This document shows positions 24,804 to 33,400 of a stretch of 64,000 bases of DNA, piece by piece (the first letter of the stretch is position 1; every line of letters begins with the position of its first letter). A program made the position numbers and the translations under genes. Source of the stretch: an uncultured Lachnospiraceae bacterium (GTDB taxonomy: Bacteria > Bacillota > Clostridia > Lachnospirales > Lachnospiraceae); NCBI GenBank assembly GCA_910587085.1, contig CAJUMC010000008.1, positions 20,608 to 84,607 of the forward strand, read 5' to 3'. The notes beneath the pieces are model-generated. The model ran no database searches, was not told the DNA's origin, and was given only the letters and a program-made list of their open reading frames with translations.

Positions 24804-26117
24804 ATGTATAAAATCGGCGAATTATCGAAATTGAGCAGAATTCCGGCCAAGACACTGCGCTATTATGACAGCGAGGGGATTCTGCGCCCGGATTTCATCG
24901 ATCCGGACACCGGCTACCGGTATTATAATGCAGCCCGACTATCCGATTGCTACCGGATTGCAGCACTTAAGGAGCTTGGGTTCCGCCTGGACGAAATCCG
25001 AGAAATTTTTTCGAGGCCTCAGCACGATCTTAAGGAAATGCTGGACGCGAAGCTGACCGAGCTGTGTGAGCTGAAAAAGCAGACGGAACACCGCATCCAT
25101 ATCCTGGCCGGCTTAAATTCCATATTGGAGGAGGACAGAGCCATGTTCAATATTGTGATCCGAAAGAGCGATGAAATACGGCTGGCCTACCGGCGCGAAG
25201 TAATTGCGGAGCCGTCGGAATGCGGGCGGATTCTGCTGGAGCTTCAAAACGAGCTGCCGAAGGAGCTGATTGGCAGCAGGCGGGTGGTAATTGACTATGA
25301 AACAGAATTTGTAAGCGAAAACTTCGATACCGGTTTCGGTATCGAAATCACAGGGAAACTCCCGGAAGACGTCCCGCTTTCCGAAAAACTTCTTTGCTTT
25401 CCGTGCGATACGGCAAGCCTCGTATGCACAGAAAATGAATATGCAGATGCCGTAAGAATCCTGAACAAGCATGTCATAGACAATCACTGTCAGATTATCG
25501 GGCCGATATACAAAATTATCTACCCGGACAATACGGTGGAAATCAAGCTTCCCATTGCAAGGCTCGCCAGCTTCGACATGAATTACAGCGAGGATATCAG
25601 CGTACCCTTTATCAATGACGAGGATGCTGTCGGACGTTGGGAAATGGTCGATTCTCTTCCGTGCAGGGAAATGTTTTTCCCCTGGAAACCAAAATCAGCA
25701 CTGACAAATGTGTTTACAAAGGAACTGTATTTTCTGCCGGGCGGCGAAAGATACTGGTGCTTCGGGTGGACAAAGGGACTGCTTCTGGCCGATTTCGGCT
25801 ATCCGCACAGAAGAACCCGAAACAGCTACACCATCGAAAAAATCGGAAACGAATCGTATCTGTCTGTAGAATTCAAGGCAGGCGGCGCGATGGCGAACTG
25901 TTTCCTGGATTCGAAAAACGGCGGCATCATCGAAGATCTTCCCGAGGTATGGCGCTATGTAACAGGATACGTTATCTGCACCCCGAGTCAGACAGTCAGC
26001 AGCTACAGGCTCCGGCGATACGGCGATACGGAATATTTGTTTGTCCAGTGGAAGGGCGGGGATTACAGCTTCGGCGGAGCAGAGCCGAGCTGGTATGTTT
26101 TTAAAAGACAGTCCTGA
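24804..26117 (+). CDS. MerR-family regulator with GyrI-like and C-terminal beta-repeat domains
   Basis: The ATG at 24804 with GGAGAGG upstream gives 437 residues. Residues 1-70 are a MerR winged helix (MYKIGELSKLSRIPAKTLRY, DPDTGYRYYNAARLS), followed by a coiled coil (75-115) and a GyrI-like ligand-binding region (about 120-280). The last 150 residues add an uncommon module with repeated beta elements (ELYFLPGGERYWCFGWTKG, and LFVQWKGGDYSFGGAEPSWY at the end) that recalls lipocalin-like domains found next to drug-responsive regulators. It is probably a multidrug- or amphiphile-sensing activator that controls its own promoter. No target efflux gene is adjacent; the next gene is on the other strand. 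Confidence 0.85.
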   Translation: MYKIGELSKLSRIPAKTLRYYDSEGILRPDFIDPDTGYRYYNAARLSDCYRIAALKELGFRLDEIREIFSRPQHDLKEMLDAKLTELCELKKQTEHRIHILAGLNSILEEDRAMFNIVIRKSDEIRLAYRREVIAEPSECGRILLELQNELPKELIGSRRVVIDYETEFVSENFDTGFGIEITGKLPEDVPLSEKLLCFPCDTASLVCTENEYADAVRILNKHVIDNHCQIIGPIYKIIYPDNTVEIKLPIARLASFDMNYSEDISVPFINDEDAVGRWEMVDSLPCREMFFPWKPKSALTNVFTKELYFLPGGERYWCFGWTKGLLLADFGYPHRRTRNSYTIEKIGNESYLSVEFKAGGAMANCFLDSKNGGIIEDLPEVWRYVTGYVICTPSQTVSSYRLRRYGDTEYLFVQWKGGDYSFGGAEPSWYVFKRQS

Positions 26118-26171
26118 CAGACCGACATGCAGGTGGCTGCCCGCGGCGGGCTTCCGCAGCAGTCCGCCGCG

Positions 26172-26720
26172 CTACGGCTGCAGCTCTTTTATCACGCCGG
26201 CGCGCCTCAGCGCCATAACAATCAGCGGAACCATCACCAGCTGAAGAATGATTCCCGGGATCGCATTCAGCAGAGCCCCCGCCGCAAACACCTCAAACGA
26301 AAACTTGCTGTCCGCAATGCTGTACAGCGGAACACTGACCACTCCCCATACCACACGGCCGGCCGCCATCGCACTGATCAGGCTTACATAAACGGACCAG
26401 TTCTTTTTGGGTAGCCTCGCGTACAGCAGCCCTGTCACCGCGCCGTAGGCAGCAAGCTCAAACGCCATCGCTGCAGCGGTCGGCATCAGCGGCGGCTGGC
26501 CGAACAGCACGCTGCGCAGAAGCGGAGTCACTGCGCCGACCGCCATCCCGTACGGCCATCCGCATACAAAGCCGCACACAAGTACAGGCAGGTGCATCGG
26601 CAGAAGCATATTGCCCATCTGCCGCAGCTGCCCGGTCAAAAACGGCAGCACAATCCCCAGCGCAAGAAACAGCGCCGACAGCACAAGCTTTAAAACAGAA
26701 ATATCACTTACCTTCTTCAT
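26172..26720 (-). CDS. ECF transporter S component
   Basis: This 182-residue protein has five or six hydrophobic helices and the look of energy-coupling-factor S components: LSALFLALGIVLPFL, GNMLLPMHLPVLVCGFVCGWP, GAVTPLLRSVLFG and LVMVPLIVMALRRAG. S components bind a vitamin or trace nutrient and dock on a shared ECF A/A'/T module. Ligand not identified; the MLLPMHLPV motif is shared by several subfamilies. The start at 26720 is chosen for GAGGA just upstream; an ATG 24 bases earlier is possible. No riboswitch is visible. It follows the NagZ-like gene by 92 bases. Confidence 0.85.
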   Translation of the reverse strand: MKKVSDISVLKLVLSALFLALGIVLPFLTGQLRQMGNMLLPMHLPVLVCGFVCGWPYGMAVGAVTPLLRSVLFGQPPLMPTAAAMAFELAAYGAVTGLLYARLPKKNWSVYVSLISAMAAGRVVWGVVSVPLYSIADSKFSFEVFAAGALLNAIPGIILQLVMVPLIVMALRRAGVIKELQP

Positions 26721-26811
26721 GTATCCTCTCATTCTGCCGCGCACGCAGCCCTGGAATCAGCGGGGGAACTCTGTTTCTTTGCTCCCCCGCCCGAACTGCT
26801 GCCGGCACTTC

Positions 26812-28407
26812 TCAGGTATTCCCGTCCGGCAGCCTCAGCTTCACTTTCAAAATCCGCAGCACCGACTCGTCGAGCCTCTGCTCGGTCAGTCTGCCTTCTC
26901 TCACCGCGGCCAGCACGCCTCCGCAGGCCTCCTTGAAATTTTCCGGCATCAGAAGCATATCCGCCCCCGCCTCAAGCGCCAGCACCGCAGCCTCGGCGGA
27001 GGTGTAATAATCCGTTATCGCGCCCATATCAAGCGCATCCGTTATCACAATACCCTCAAAGCCCAGCTGCCTGCGCAGTATATTGCCGATAATTTCTCTG
27101 GAAAGAACCGCCGGAACGTCGCTTCCTGACACATTCGGCAGCGAGATCAGGCCAACCATCACAAAAGGAACATCTGCCTCAATCGCTCCCTGAAACGGAA
27201 TCAGATCGCAGCCGTTCAGCTCCTCCAGCGTCCGGTTGACTACAGCCGCTCCATTATGCGAATCCTCCGAGGTGCTGCCGTGTCCCGGAAAATGCTTGAC
27301 GGCACCCAGAATTCCGTTTTCCTCCAGTCCCTTCAGCTCTTCAAGCACCATATCCCTGACAAGCAGCGGCTCCCGGCCGAAGGAACGGTATTTTACCACC
27401 GTATTTTTTTCATTTGTCCAGACATCCGCCACGGGCGCAAAATCAAGGTTGAAGCCCAGCTCCGCCAGATAAGCGCCGATCGTCAGGCCGGCCCGATAGG
27501 CTTTTGATGGATCTCCCGATGCGCCGATCTCGCTTATATTACCGATGTTTTCGACACCGAACGCCTTGTTCTGCGCCACGCGGGCCACAGTTCCGCCCTC
27601 CTCGTCCACCGCAAGAAAAGCAGGAAAGCCCAGCAGTTCCATGCTGTACTTCGACATATTTTTAAGCATTGTGCGCGTCTGATCCGGCGTGACAAGGTTA
27701 TTTGCCATATAAATAATTCCGCCGACCGGATACTGCTCAAAGCATTTACGTGTAACCTCACCTGCCGCCGTTACCCTGGAATAATCCGTAAGCGCCTGCG
27801 GCGTTATAATAAACAGCTGCGCTGCCTTCTGCTCCAGCGTCATACCTGCAAGCAGCCGCTCCGCCTCCTCTGCAAGAGCTGCATCTGTTTCGGAAAGCGT
27901 ATTCCCGTCTGCCGATGTACCTTCCTCATTCCTGCCGGGAATATCCGTGCTTCCCCCGCCCGCAGTGCCGCCTGTATTCCCCTGGCTGCCCTCTGTACCT
28001 CCGCCGGTTCCGTCCCCTGTGCCTGCACTGCCGCTTCCTTCTCCAAAGCTGCCTCCGGCAATATCTCCGCCCGGCGTTGTTCCGCCGCCTGCTGTGCCTT
28101 CCGGGGTTCCGCCGCCAGTGCTGCTCTCCCCGCTGCTTCCGGTACCTTCCGCTATGGTTCCGCCGTCCGGTGGGCCCTGCAGGTTCCCGCTGCCCGTACC
28201 TGCTCCGCCATCTCCCCCGGAGCCATTTCCGGAATTCCCCCCGCCCGGTGTGCCTCCACTGCCCGCGGAGTCTCCCTGCGCCGCATTTCCGCCCTCATCG
28301 GGCGTCCTGTCCATTACAAGCTTGACCGCGAGCGCGATATCCACTGCCAGAAGTACGGCAAGAAAAAGCAGTGCCCCGCGCCGCCCCCTTTTTCTTTTAT
28401 TTGTCAT
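26812..28407 (-). CDS. Membrane-anchored beta-N-acetylhexosaminidase (GH3, NagZ-like) with glycine-rich stalk
   Basis: The 531-residue protein starts with basic residues and a single TM helix (about 11-31), continues with about 135 residues (36-170) of Gly/Ser/Thr/Glu low-complexity stalk, then a GH3 catalytic domain (175-531). The NagZ signature KHFPGHGSTSEDSH (371-384) carries the Asp-His general acid/base pair and ITDALDM holds the nucleophile Asp457. NagZ removes GlcNAc from muropeptides in wall recycling. In Gram-positives it is often exported, which fits the extracellular stalk here; the stalk would let the enzyme reach across the wall. The usual NagZ is about 340-400 residues. Strong AGGGAGGGG site before ATG. 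Confidence 0.92.
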   Translation of the reverse strand: MTNKRKRGRRGALLFLAVLLAVDIALAVKLVMDRTPDEGGNAAQGDSAGSGGTPGGGNSGNGSGGDGGAGTGSGNLQGPPDGGTIAEGTGSSGESSTGGGTPEGTAGGGTTPGGDIAGGSFGEGSGSAGTGDGTGGGTEGSQGNTGGTAGGGSTDIPGRNEEGTSADGNTLSETDAALAEEAERLLAGMTLEQKAAQLFIITPQALTDYSRVTAAGEVTRKCFEQYPVGGIIYMANNLVTPDQTRTMLKNMSKYSMELLGFPAFLAVDEEGGTVARVAQNKAFGVENIGNISEIGASGDPSKAYRAGLTIGAYLAELGFNLDFAPVADVWTNEKNTVVKYRSFGREPLLVRDMVLEELKGLEENGILGAVKHFPGHGSTSEDSHNGAAVVNRTLEELNGCDLIPFQGAIEADVPFVMVGLISLPNVSGSDVPAVLSREIIGNILRRQLGFEGIVITDALDMGAITDYYTSAEAAVLALEAGADMLLMPENFKEACGGVLAAVREGRLTEQRLDESVLRILKVKLRLPDGNT

Positions 28408-28555
28408 AAAAACCCCTCCCTTCTTCTGTCAGCAGACCACCTGCCGGCTGCATGCCACCTGCCGGCTGCGTGCCGCTTTCGCTGCATACCGCTTTCGCAA
28501 AGTCTGCTTTACGTCCACAGTCCTGCTCCGTTCTTAAATCCCTTCTCTCAGCCGG

Positions 28556-29032
28556 TTACTCTGTCGACTGCCCGTACAAAAATTCGCGTACCGGCGGACA
28601 TACAAAAATAATATAGAAATAAAGCCCCGACACAGCGATGGCCAGCACACCCGCCGCCGTTATCCCTGCCCCGCTGGCGGAAGCCATACTTAAGAAATTC
28701 CGCAGAATGTTCAATGCCAGCAGTATGCCGAATACAATTCGGGCGCCGGTTCTGCCGTGATAAAGGTAATATGCAAGCACAAAGATCAGTATAATGCCCA
28801 GCAGATTGATCAGCATATAGAAGCCCAAATCTGCCGCCTTGGTAAAGGTAAACATCCCCAGAACTGCACCCAGTACTTCTGATGCAACCCAGACGATCAG
28901 CATTCCGATAAAGAGTTTTCTTCCCAGCTCATACTGCTTTTTCCGGCGTTCCTGAATTTTGAGGACCGCTTCCTCCCTCTCTTCCGCCGTCATTTCTTCT
29001 TCCGGCCTCTCCGGAGGTTCCCATTTTCCCAA
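28556..29032 (-). CDS. Membrane protein of unknown function
   Basis: A 158-residue protein with a charged cytoplasmic N-terminus (PERPEEEMTAEEREEAVLKI) and four predicted TM helices (LFIGMLIVWVASEVLGAVLG, FYMLINLLGIILIFVLAYYL, IVFGILLALNILRNFL, GVLAIAVSGLYFYIIFV). Not recognised. The ribosome site is AGGAGAGG. It is 27 bases downstream of the HD-domain gene and 148 upstream of NagZ, so it may be part of one transcript. Confidence 0.75.
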   Translation of the reverse strand: MGKWEPPERPEEEMTAEEREEAVLKIQERRKKQYELGRKLFIGMLIVWVASEVLGAVLGMFTFTKAADLGFYMLINLLGIILIFVLAYYLYHGRTGARIVFGILLALNILRNFLSMASASGAGITAAGVLAIAVSGLYFYIIFVCPPVREFLYGQSTE

Positions 29033-29058
29033 TTTACCTCTCCTCCTTTCAATGATTG

Positions 29059-29784
29059 CTAAAAAATCTCAAGTTCCTCGGTTCGTTCCATCTGCGCAAG
29101 AAGCTTACCGTAAAAGCTTTTCTTCAGCTGCAGATTCTCCAGCCATAACTTTTTCGCGGTCCGGGTGGCACAGAGCCTGTCCTCTTCCTCTTCCGCCTGC
29201 TTCAGCCGCTTTCTGCAAATATCCCTTGTCTCCCAGGCAGCGCACTCCCCGATATCATGAAACCCGCGGATAACTATCCGCATCGCATCTGAGCGGTCAA
29301 TATCATCCGCATCCCGCACAGTTTTTTCAAGCACCGACGCATCTTCTCCCTCACACGGCTCTTTGTCATGTATCATAATCGCGCGGCAGATACTCTGCGA
29401 CAGTTCCTTATCATAGCCGATCTTCTCTAGAAAGCGCCGCGCAATCTCGGCGCCGAGCGCCGGATGACGGTTCAGATCTTCAAAACAGGTGCATTCCGGG
29501 TAGCCCACATCATGCAGAAGACAGGCCATCACAAGAGGCTCCTCGGGAATTCCCTCCTCCCATGCAATTTTTCGTCCGATCGCCGCTACGCGAAGCGAAT
29601 GATCATAGCGGTACTGCATGTCGAATCGCTGCAGCTCCCTGCCGGTTTTGTATGTACTTCCGAAGGACTCCGGCCCCAGAATTTTTCTCACAAACTCAAG
29701 CGTCTGCGTTAAATACCCGCCCTCCACTCTGTGCCCTTCAAGAATCTGTATAATGCGATCTGATATTTTTACATTATTTTCCAT
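29059..29784 (-). CDS. HD-domain phosphohydrolase
   Basis: Start MENNVKISDRII at 29784 with AAGGAG upstream; 241 residues. It has an HD metal-binding set: RYDHSLRVA (first His), LLHDVGYPEC (HD), a His in NRHPALGAEIARRF, MIHDKEP, and VRDADDIDRSDAM (final Asp). The spacing fits single-domain HD hydrolases acting on nucleotides or phosphorylated alarmones, not the HD-GYP c-di-GMP class (no GYP). Substrate unknown. Confidence 0.85.
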   Translation of the reverse strand: MENNVKISDRIIQILEGHRVEGGYLTQTLEFVRKILGPESFGSTYKTGRELQRFDMQYRYDHSLRVAAIGRKIAWEEGIPEEPLVMACLLHDVGYPECTCFEDLNRHPALGAEIARRFLEKIGYDKELSQSICRAIMIHDKEPCEGEDASVLEKTVRDADDIDRSDAMRIVIRGFHDIGECAAWETRDICRKRLKQAEEEEDRLCATRTAKKLWLENLQLKKSFYGKLLAQMERTEELEIF

Positions 29785-29898
29785 AGACACTCCTTAATTA
29801 CTACATTTTTATAAATCACAAATACATTTGGCAGCTCAGGGATATCCTCTTCCTTTGGCACCAGCTGCCGGCAGATACCTGCCGGCCGGTGCAGCAGC

Positions 29899-30729
29899 TC
29901 ACAAAACCTGCCCCTTCAGCCATCCTCTCAGCCTTCCAAGACTGCGCCCCAGCCGCTCCATATCAATGGAACCGTCCTCTTTCACGGAAGTGGATTCCAG
30001 CGTTACACTGCCCTGATAGCCGACGCGCTTCAAATGGGCAAAAAATGTCTCAAAGTCAATGACGCCCTCACCCGGATGCAGGCAGCCCAGTTTGCTCCAG
30101 TCCATATAGCCGCCGGCATAATCCCCGATATGTATATGGCGGATTGCCCCGTCCCAGAGCCAGCGGTAATCTTCCGTGCAGGCCCGCTCCAGCTCCTCAT
30201 GAAATTTTGCAAACCTTACGTCAAAGGTAAACGCTGCTTCTGAATCCGCTTCATGCAGCTCGCTGAGATGCTTCAGCGGATTCTCGCGGTTGCAGACCAC
30301 ATTTTCAATTGTCAGCAGCAGCCCGTGCTGCTTTGCCGTCTGATTCAGCGAAATATACTGCTGAATATTGTTGCGGATATCCCGATCTGACGGCTCACCA
30401 TCCCACAAATGAAAAACCAGCTTTTTTGCGCCGATTCGCTCCGCAAAACCGCAGTTGATCTCGAACAGTCGGGCTGCCTCCTCCCGATCGCCCGCCTCAT
30501 TTCGGCTGATGGCTGTCCCGACACGCTTTTCTACATGAAATACCGGAAAGGAAAGCTCCAGCCCGGCAACCTCCTCTGCCACTCTCTCCCAGTCGTCATA
30601 CCAGGAGCTGTACATTAAAAATTCAAATCCGTCGCAGTCAAGCATTCCGGAAAGTTCTTTTAACAGCCTGTAATTCCGGCCGTTCCTGCTTGTAATCAAA
30701 GCTCCCGTAGAGCAAAGCAGCTGATTCAT
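29899..30729 (-). CDS. Xylose-isomerase-like TIM-barrel protein (sugar phosphate isomerase/epimerase family)
   Basis: The ATG at 30729 has GGGAGGTG and gives 276 residues. The AP endonuclease 2/xylose isomerase-like barrel pattern is clear: DGFEFLMYSSW, KKLVFHLWDG, LLLTIENVVCN (metal-binding Glu), FTFDVRFAKFHEEL, IRHIHIGDYAGG (metal-binding His) and VTLESTSVKEDGS. Members interconvert sugars or act on cyclitols and need a divalent metal. Which sugar is unknown; it leads a likely operon with the HD protein, a membrane protein and NagZ, so a role in amino-sugar handling is possible but not shown. Confidence 0.82.
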   Translation of the reverse strand: MNQLLCSTGALITSRNGRNYRLLKELSGMLDCDGFEFLMYSSWYDDWERVAEEVAGLELSFPVFHVEKRVGTAISRNEAGDREEAARLFEINCGFAERIGAKKLVFHLWDGEPSDRDIRNNIQQYISLNQTAKQHGLLLTIENVVCNRENPLKHLSELHEADSEAAFTFDVRFAKFHEELERACTEDYRWLWDGAIRHIHIGDYAGGYMDWSKLGCLHPGEGVIDFETFFAHLKRVGYQGSVTLESTSVKEDGSIDMERLGRSLGRLRGWLKGQVL

Positions 30730-30787
30730 GAAACCACACCTCCCATATCCATAATATTTCATGGCCGGCACGGTGTCAATCTATTCC

Positions 30788-30816
30788 TTGTAAAATACCG
30801 CCCTTTCTGATATACT
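30788..30816 (+). promoter_or_regulatory. Promoter candidate for the PIN-like gene
   Basis: TTGTAA (30788-30793), 17-base spacer, TATACT (30811-30816), about 130 bases before the start codon. Confidence 0.65.
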
Positions 30817-30944
30817 ATAGCTATCCGGTGCCATAAACATGAGATTTTGCCGCGTTCCAGGCCTTTGACAGACAGCGGCAGACACTTACACACAGCGATC
30901 GCCGCTGGCAGGATCTACTGCGCCGCGGCAGAATGAGAGAAACT

Positions 30945-32012
30945 ATGGCAACGAAAAAAGTATATTTGGTGGATACGGAAAATGTGGGTTCGACCTGGAA
31001 GGATCTTCTGCCGGTAAAGACGGGCACGGATCAGATTCTTCTGTTCTTTACGGAGAATTCGCCCTACGTATCCTATACGGATCTTCAGCTGATCCTTCAA
31101 TTTCCGGATCGCTTCGAGATGATTAAATGCAATCCCGGTAAAAACGGGCTGGATTTTCAGCTGGTCACCTATCTCGGCTACCTGTTGAAAACCGCTTCAA
31201 AATCAAATTATGTGATTGTCTCGAATGACGGCGGCTTTGATGCCGTTGTGCGGTTCTGGCAGGAGCGCGGAATGTCCGTATCCAGAACTAACGTCTATCA
31301 TGTGCTGCAGCCTGCAGCCGCGGAGACTCAGGTGCAGACACAGCCGGCAGCCGCGCCGGCCTCTGCGGCGGCACCAGTCCAGAAGGCTCCAGCTCCCGTT
31401 CGGGCTCAGCAGCCGGAAGCTCCGAAAACAAAACGCGGAAGAAGCACTGCCGTTAAGAAAAACGGCGAAACCCGCATACGCGGCGCAGCGCGCGGGCGCG
31501 CAAAAGCGAAGCAGACGGCAAAGGCCGGAACAGCCGTTCCAGAAAACACACCGGCAGCTGCTTCCTCTGCTGCGCCGTCTCCGGAAACCGAAGGTACGCA
31601 GAACGCGGAGTCTGTTCTTACCTCTACCGGCGAAACGGTACAGGCATCCGCAGCAGTACCGGAAACGGAAACCGCACCGGCGGCAGTATCCGCCGAGCGT
31701 GTTGTGGAAACGTCTTCCGGCTTGTCCCCGGAGATTTTTGCGGCAGACGCCGCCGTTTTGGATGCAGAAAACATTGAGCTGGATTTTTCCAATTTAACGG
31801 TTTCGGAGAAGGCAGCTCTTCTGCGCAAATATCTTCCGGAGGAATTTTCGGAAAATCAGGAATCCCTCGATATTATTTCCGATATTATGTTCGGACATGA
31901 TACAACAAATCATCACCAGCTGCATCTCGCCTTTGTCAAGAGCTTTGGTGATGAGAGGGGAACCGTAATCTACAAAGCGTTCCGCCCGCATCTGGCGGAA
32001 TTCCGCGCCTAG
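30945..32012 (+). CDS. PIN/NYN-like nuclease-fold protein with long basic Ala/Pro linker
   Basis: The start MATKKVYLVDTENVG at 30945 is preferred over an ATG four codons earlier; both lack an ideal site. Residues 1-120 are a PIN/NYN-like domain with the acidic residues expected of the fold: VDTENVGSTW, KNGLDFQLVTYLGYLL and VIVSNDGGFDAVVRFW. Residues 125-270 are a low-complexity Ala/Pro/Glu linker with a basic patch (KRGRSTAVKK, RGAARGRAKAKQTAK) that could bind nucleic acid. The C-terminal about 75 residues (LTVSEKAALLRKYLPEEFSE, HHQLHLAFVKSFGDERG) form a separate small helical domain. Likely an RNA-interacting ribonuclease, a family prediction only. A terminator follows. Confidence 0.8.
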   Translation: MATKKVYLVDTENVGSTWKDLLPVKTGTDQILLFFTENSPYVSYTDLQLILQFPDRFEMIKCNPGKNGLDFQLVTYLGYLLKTASKSNYVIVSNDGGFDAVVRFWQERGMSVSRTNVYHVLQPAAAETQVQTQPAAAPASAAAPVQKAPAPVRAQQPEAPKTKRGRSTAVKKNGETRIRGAARGRAKAKQTAKAGTAVPENTPAAASSAAPSPETEGTQNAESVLTSTGETVQASAAVPETETAPAAVSAERVVETSSGLSPEIFAADAAVLDAENIELDFSNLTVSEKAALLRKYLPEEFSENQESLDIISDIMFGHDTTNHHQLHLAFVKSFGDERGTVIYKAFRPHLAEFRA

Positions 32013-32137
32013 CGCGGACAGCTGCCGGACCCGCAGAAGCCTCAGATTCGCAGGGTTCGCAAAGTCCGCGCCGGACGGCGCGCAAAAACGGCATCGGATA
32101 TGCAGGGAATGTCTGAAGAAATTCCCCGCGCATAAAA

Positions 32138-32188
32138 CGGCAGGAGGAGCGCCGGCGGCGCTCTCTCCTGCCGGCCTTTTATTTTTTT
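32138..32188 (+). terminator. Terminator after the PIN-like gene
   Basis: Long GC-rich hairpin with arms 32138-32153 and 32156-32172 (CGGCAGGAG...CTCCTGCCG, one bulge) followed by CCTTTTATTTTTTT. Confidence 0.85.
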
Positions 32189-32261
32189 CTCTTATTTTCT
32201 TTATTAAATATTTTGATTAAGTAAAACAAGTTTATATATTGGTTTTTTATCCTTCTGCTTA

Positions 32262-32831
32262 GGTCAGTTTACAAGGAACTACACGCAGACCACGAAACGG
32301 GGGCTGCTGGCAACAAATAAAGGCTGAATATCAAGCACCGGGAAAGTGCGAGATATTCAGCCTGTTTTGTTGTCCGGGGTTTCCAAAGGGGCACCCTTTG
32401 GCACACGACTTTGCTTGCAAAGTGTAGTGTGTTATACGCTCTGTCGGCGTTGCCGTAAAAATGCCGTTGCCGCCGGGGAGGGCAAGGGCATTTGAAGCGG
32501 CAGGAAAACAGTTCTGTGATTGCGTGGCGTGGAGCCGCAATCGCAGAACTGTTTTCATCAGCAGACAGGGCGTATATGAAAGCCCCCGTCCCTCGTCCCA
32601 CGCCGGACTTCGGGACAAAATGTCCCGAACTTGTGGACACACTCTTGGAAAAGCAGACGGATTTTTCTTTCAAAATTGAAATGGGCGGGAAGCCATTTTA
32701 AGGCTTTCCCGCCTTGATTGCCCATTAGCAAAGACGGGCGGGACTGTCAACGGCGTCGCATTTTGTGCTCCGATCATCTTGACCGTTGACTGGCCCGGCT
32801 GGCTTTGCTATCTTCCCGATAAATTAGGAAG
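32262..32831. mobile_element. Left part of a conjugative-element scar, rich in hairpins
   Basis: About 570 bases with no supportable gene but many inverted repeats: arms 32321-32332/32352-32363; CCAAAGGG/CCCTTTGG near 32390-32408; a 21-base stem 32504-32524/32536-32556 with one G-T mismatch; TTCGGGACA/TGTCCCGAA at 32609-32629; GGCGGGAAGCC/GGCTTTCCCGCC near 32683-32713. Base composition and sequence style change sharply from the PIN gene. The stretch is reminiscent of non-coding segments of Tn1549-like conjugative elements, a recollection I cannot check here. Frames on both strands are open, but look like by-products of hairpins. Confidence 0.55.
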
Positions 32832-33344
32832 TTATCTATAATAGTTTTCAATCCCAATACCGATGGTAGCCCAATAGTTTGCTTTTTTCATTTCATATTC
32901 AATTTCTTCTTCATCCATTGGTTCTCCATCCTCGGCTGCATCCTCTATCATATCTTCAATATCTTCTGGAATAGAAGGGCGAAATATTCCGACACTAATA
33001 TTCAAAAATCCATACGAATACCCATTTTCGCTGTCATCAATATCTCCATGGTTTTTTTCACTGAGAATATCATACAAATCATCTGCTTTGCTCTGGAAAA
33101 CAGAAACACCATAGATTATAGGTTGCAATTTCCCAGCAATTCCGCCTAAAAACTCAATAAATTCCACTTTTCCGTCATTATCAAAATCAAATCGCAATTC
33201 ATTGTTAAAATAAAATAGAGCGTTTTTCCATATACTATAAGGTTCTCCCAATGATTTTTTTACATCTTCCCGTGAGGAAGACAACGCAACTGTCACTCCA
33301 GCAAATTCTATTCCCACCAATGGAATTATCTTTACTTTTTCCAT
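32832..33344 (-). CDS. Immunity-like hypothetical protein
   Basis: Start MEKVKIIPLVGIEFAG at 33344 (AAAGGGTGG upstream) gives 170 residues, acidic, without signal or TM. It contains the stretch LRFDFDNDGKVEFIEFLGG and an acidic tail (EDIEDMIEDAAEDGEPMDEE). It resembles proteins of the polymorphic-toxin immunity type found as orphan cargo in Firmicutes, but I cannot assign a numbered family. AT-rich codon use differs from the GC-rich chromosomal neighbours. It follows the Xre chimera. Confidence 0.7.
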   Translation of the reverse strand: MEKVKIIPLVGIEFAGVTVALSSSREDVKKSLGEPYSIWKNALFYFNNELRFDFDNDGKVEFIEFLGGIAGKLQPIIYGVSVFQSKADDLYDILSEKNHGDIDDSENGYSYGFLNISVGIFRPSIPEDIEDMIEDAAEDGEPMDEEEIEYEMKKANYWATIGIGIENYYR

Positions 33345-33400
33345 AGTCGCCACCCTTTCTAAGTATTGATATAAAGATACAATTCCGATTTGTCGCTCTC

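Noticed and set aside
32269..32701. Open frames on both strands of the hairpin-rich scar
   Set aside because: Overlapping frames across strong inverted repeats; nothing like a domain, so read as non-coding.
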